Below, piece by piece: positions 62,581 to 64,000 of a stretch of 64,000 bases of DNA. Each line of letters starts with the position of its first letter. Position 1 is the stretch's first letter. The notes below the pieces were generated by a model. That model had not been told where the DNA came from, searched no databases, and saw only the letters and a program-made list of their open reading frames with translations. The stretch lies in the NCBI GenBank assembly GCA_001599595.1, contig BCHH01000013.1:106543-170542 (forward strand), given 5' to 3'. The position numbers and the translations under genes were made by a program. Origin of the DNA: Beverwykella pulmonaria. Lineage: Eukaryota; Ascomycota; Dothideomycetes; Pleosporales; Melanommataceae.

Positions 62581-62970
62581 GCAGAGTTATATTCTTTCGG
62601 ATGAGGCTAGGCTACAAAGGAAGATACACAAGTATCGCTTGGGTATAGAATAACAAGAATTATCCTACGGCTTTCCGCATTCCGTCGTACTCTTACACTA
62701 CTTTCTTCTGCTAAACTAAGCCTAGCATATCATTCCCTCATCAGAACCGACGGGTAGTCCACACCATCGCTCCCGAGGGGATGTACAGAGAGCGCCTCAA
62801 AGGCACACTGACCAGGTAATGACTGACATAAGAGCAGCCCGCTGTACTACTAGGTCAATTAAAATAGGACGCCTAATAGCAATCCATGTTCCTTCCTCTT
62901 CACACCAAAGAAAAGATCAGCGACGCATCATACCCCATTCATATCCCGCATGCCATTATCCAATTCCACA
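62581..62970. other. Spacer between convergent genes
   Basis: 3' flanks of the glucoamylase gene (plus) and rhodopsin-like gene (minus). Nothing else seen. Confidence 0.5.
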
Positions 62971-64000
62971 TCAGACCATGTCCTTTGCCACCGCCGTCCT
63001 CGCCAACATATCCTCAACTCCCTTCTCATCATCCTCGTCAAGCATTTCCTCAATCCCAATCCCAAACTCATCTCTCATCTTCCTATCCCCCTTTGGACCG
63101 GGACTTCCCACCGTGCCTAATCCCACGGTTACACTCATCTTCCTACTACGCTCCCCCGTCCTCTCATCCCTATCCAGCTCCTCCCCCTTGTCCAGAAACC
63201 CAAAATGCACAAGCCGATCTCTAACTTTGGTCTCCGTCCCCTCGTCGTAGAAGAACAGGCCGACTTTGACGAGCGTGTGCTCCATGAAAGATTTCAACGT
63301 GGGGATCGTGGCAGCAATGAGGGCGATTTGCTGCTCGACGACGGCCCAGAGCGCGATTGTTACGTTGGTGCGGAAGAGGTCTTGGGACGTGTAGAAGTTC
63401 TGCAGTGTCATCGTCCTCGCAATCGCGGCAACGGACGCGAAGATTCCGAGGGCCATCAGCACACACATGAACACCTTCTCACGTCGTGGCCTATTCAACT
63501 TCCGGATAAATGTAATCGGGATGAAACTAAACACAAGATCGAGCGCCACCTGGACGGAACTAAATGCGACGATATTCCCATTTATCACACTTGTCGGAAA
63601 ACATAGCACTGGTCCTTCTTTAAAGACTCTGGGATCCCAGTACACGCTGAACGGCCGGCATTGCAGGAACTGGAAGCAGGTTTGGACGACGACAGCAAGG
63701 AATATCAGTGTAATGACTGCGTACAGGAAGATCCTCCAGCGCCGTGTGTGCTTTACGCGGAGGAGGAGGAAGGCCACCGAGAGTTTGACGAGGGTTATCG
63801 ACCAGTACCAGAGTACTTGGCTGATGAAGAGGAACTCAAGGGATGTTCGTCGACTAGCTAGAGCAACGAAGCGTGCGCGGCGGCCGAGGCCGTAGACAAC
63901 CGAGGCGGAGAGGAGGGCGTATTGTACTAAGGCGAGGATCTGGAAGTATTAGTAGGCGTATAAAAGTTCGATGGGGGATATATACCGTAGCACCCAACAC
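62971..64000 (-). CDS. Fungal rhodopsin-domain integral membrane protein, 5' end beyond the window
   Basis: The visible part is an exon 63939-62971 (323 codons with stop) and 15 bases of the preceding exon (64000-63986), separated by a 46-bp GTATAT intron. The start lies outside the window. Five or more membrane helices are visible (QYALLSASVVYGLG; FLFISQVLWYWSITLVKLSV; RRWRIFLYAVITLIFLAVVV; VQVALDLVFSFIPITFI; VFMCVLMALGIFASVAAIAR). The motif FLQCRPFSVYWDP and the following CFP segment are hallmarks of the fungal rhodopsin-like family (also found as PTH11-type and satratoxin-cluster proteins). It lacks the retinal-binding Lys context of microbial opsins. The cytosolic tail is acidic and charged. 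Function is unknown; some relatives are surface receptors. Confidence 0.87.

Overview
The window is nuclear DNA of a filamentous ascomycete (Pezizomycotina). Evidence: short spliceosomal introns of about 50-110 bp with GTAAGT/GTGAGT donors, NACHT NLR genes, a LaeA-like methyltransferase, an NADP mannitol dehydrogenase closely resembling the Cladosporium allergen enzyme as I recall it, a GH15 glucoamylase, a DUF1996 protein, a questin-oxidase-like protein and a fungal rhodopsin-like membrane protein. Dothideomycetes is a guess. I saw no tRNA, rRNA or CRISPR array.

Layout. 1-5 kb is decayed accessory DNA: the relic of an ankyrin NLR, a 700-bp A+T-rich inverted-repeat element flanked by TA, a Tc1-like transposase fragment, and a relic of a repeated fungal gene of unknown function. 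Most premature stops there read as Gln or Arg codons changed by C-to-T, as repeat-induced point mutation (RIP) would give. 6.3-8.7 kb is a secreted, probably GPI-anchored S41 peptidase. 10.9-12.6 kb holds a VCBS/FG-GAP relic abutting a Fot1/pogo transposon relic whose terminus matches the 2.3-3.0 kb element. 13.2-17.0 kb is an intact NACHT NLR without obvious C-terminal repeats. 18.7-23.3 kb has a HET-E/NWD-type WD40 relic, a MYND zinc-finger gene and an SGNH hydrolase relic.

From 23.8 kb the window is mostly ordinary euchromatin: a BCS1-like AAA ATPase, a class I aminotransferase, an LCCL membrane protein, a DUF1996 secreted protein, a questin-oxidase-like protein, SGT1 and an AKR7-type aldo-keto reductase. 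At 42.2-46.5 kb sits a second NLR, with NACHT and about 18 near-identical ankyrin repeats, interrupted by a 50-N gap. Then come a four-helix membrane protein with a long disordered tail, a Tlg1/syntaxin-6 SNARE, a METTL25-like methyltransferase, a LaeA-like methyltransferase, an unknown 299-aa protein, mannitol dehydrogenase, glucoamylase and a 5'-incomplete rhodopsin-like protein.

The main theme is four NLR loci (two apparently functional, two relics) within 46 kb beside RIP-mutated transposons, a pattern typical of fungal self/non-self recognition genes. SGT1, a co-chaperone linked to NLR folding in plants and animals, lies 2 kb from the ankyrin NLR; that may be coincidence. No complete biosynthetic cluster is visible, although scattered single genes of types often found in such clusters are present. 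Exon boundaries were placed by eye from splice consensus and family reading frames.
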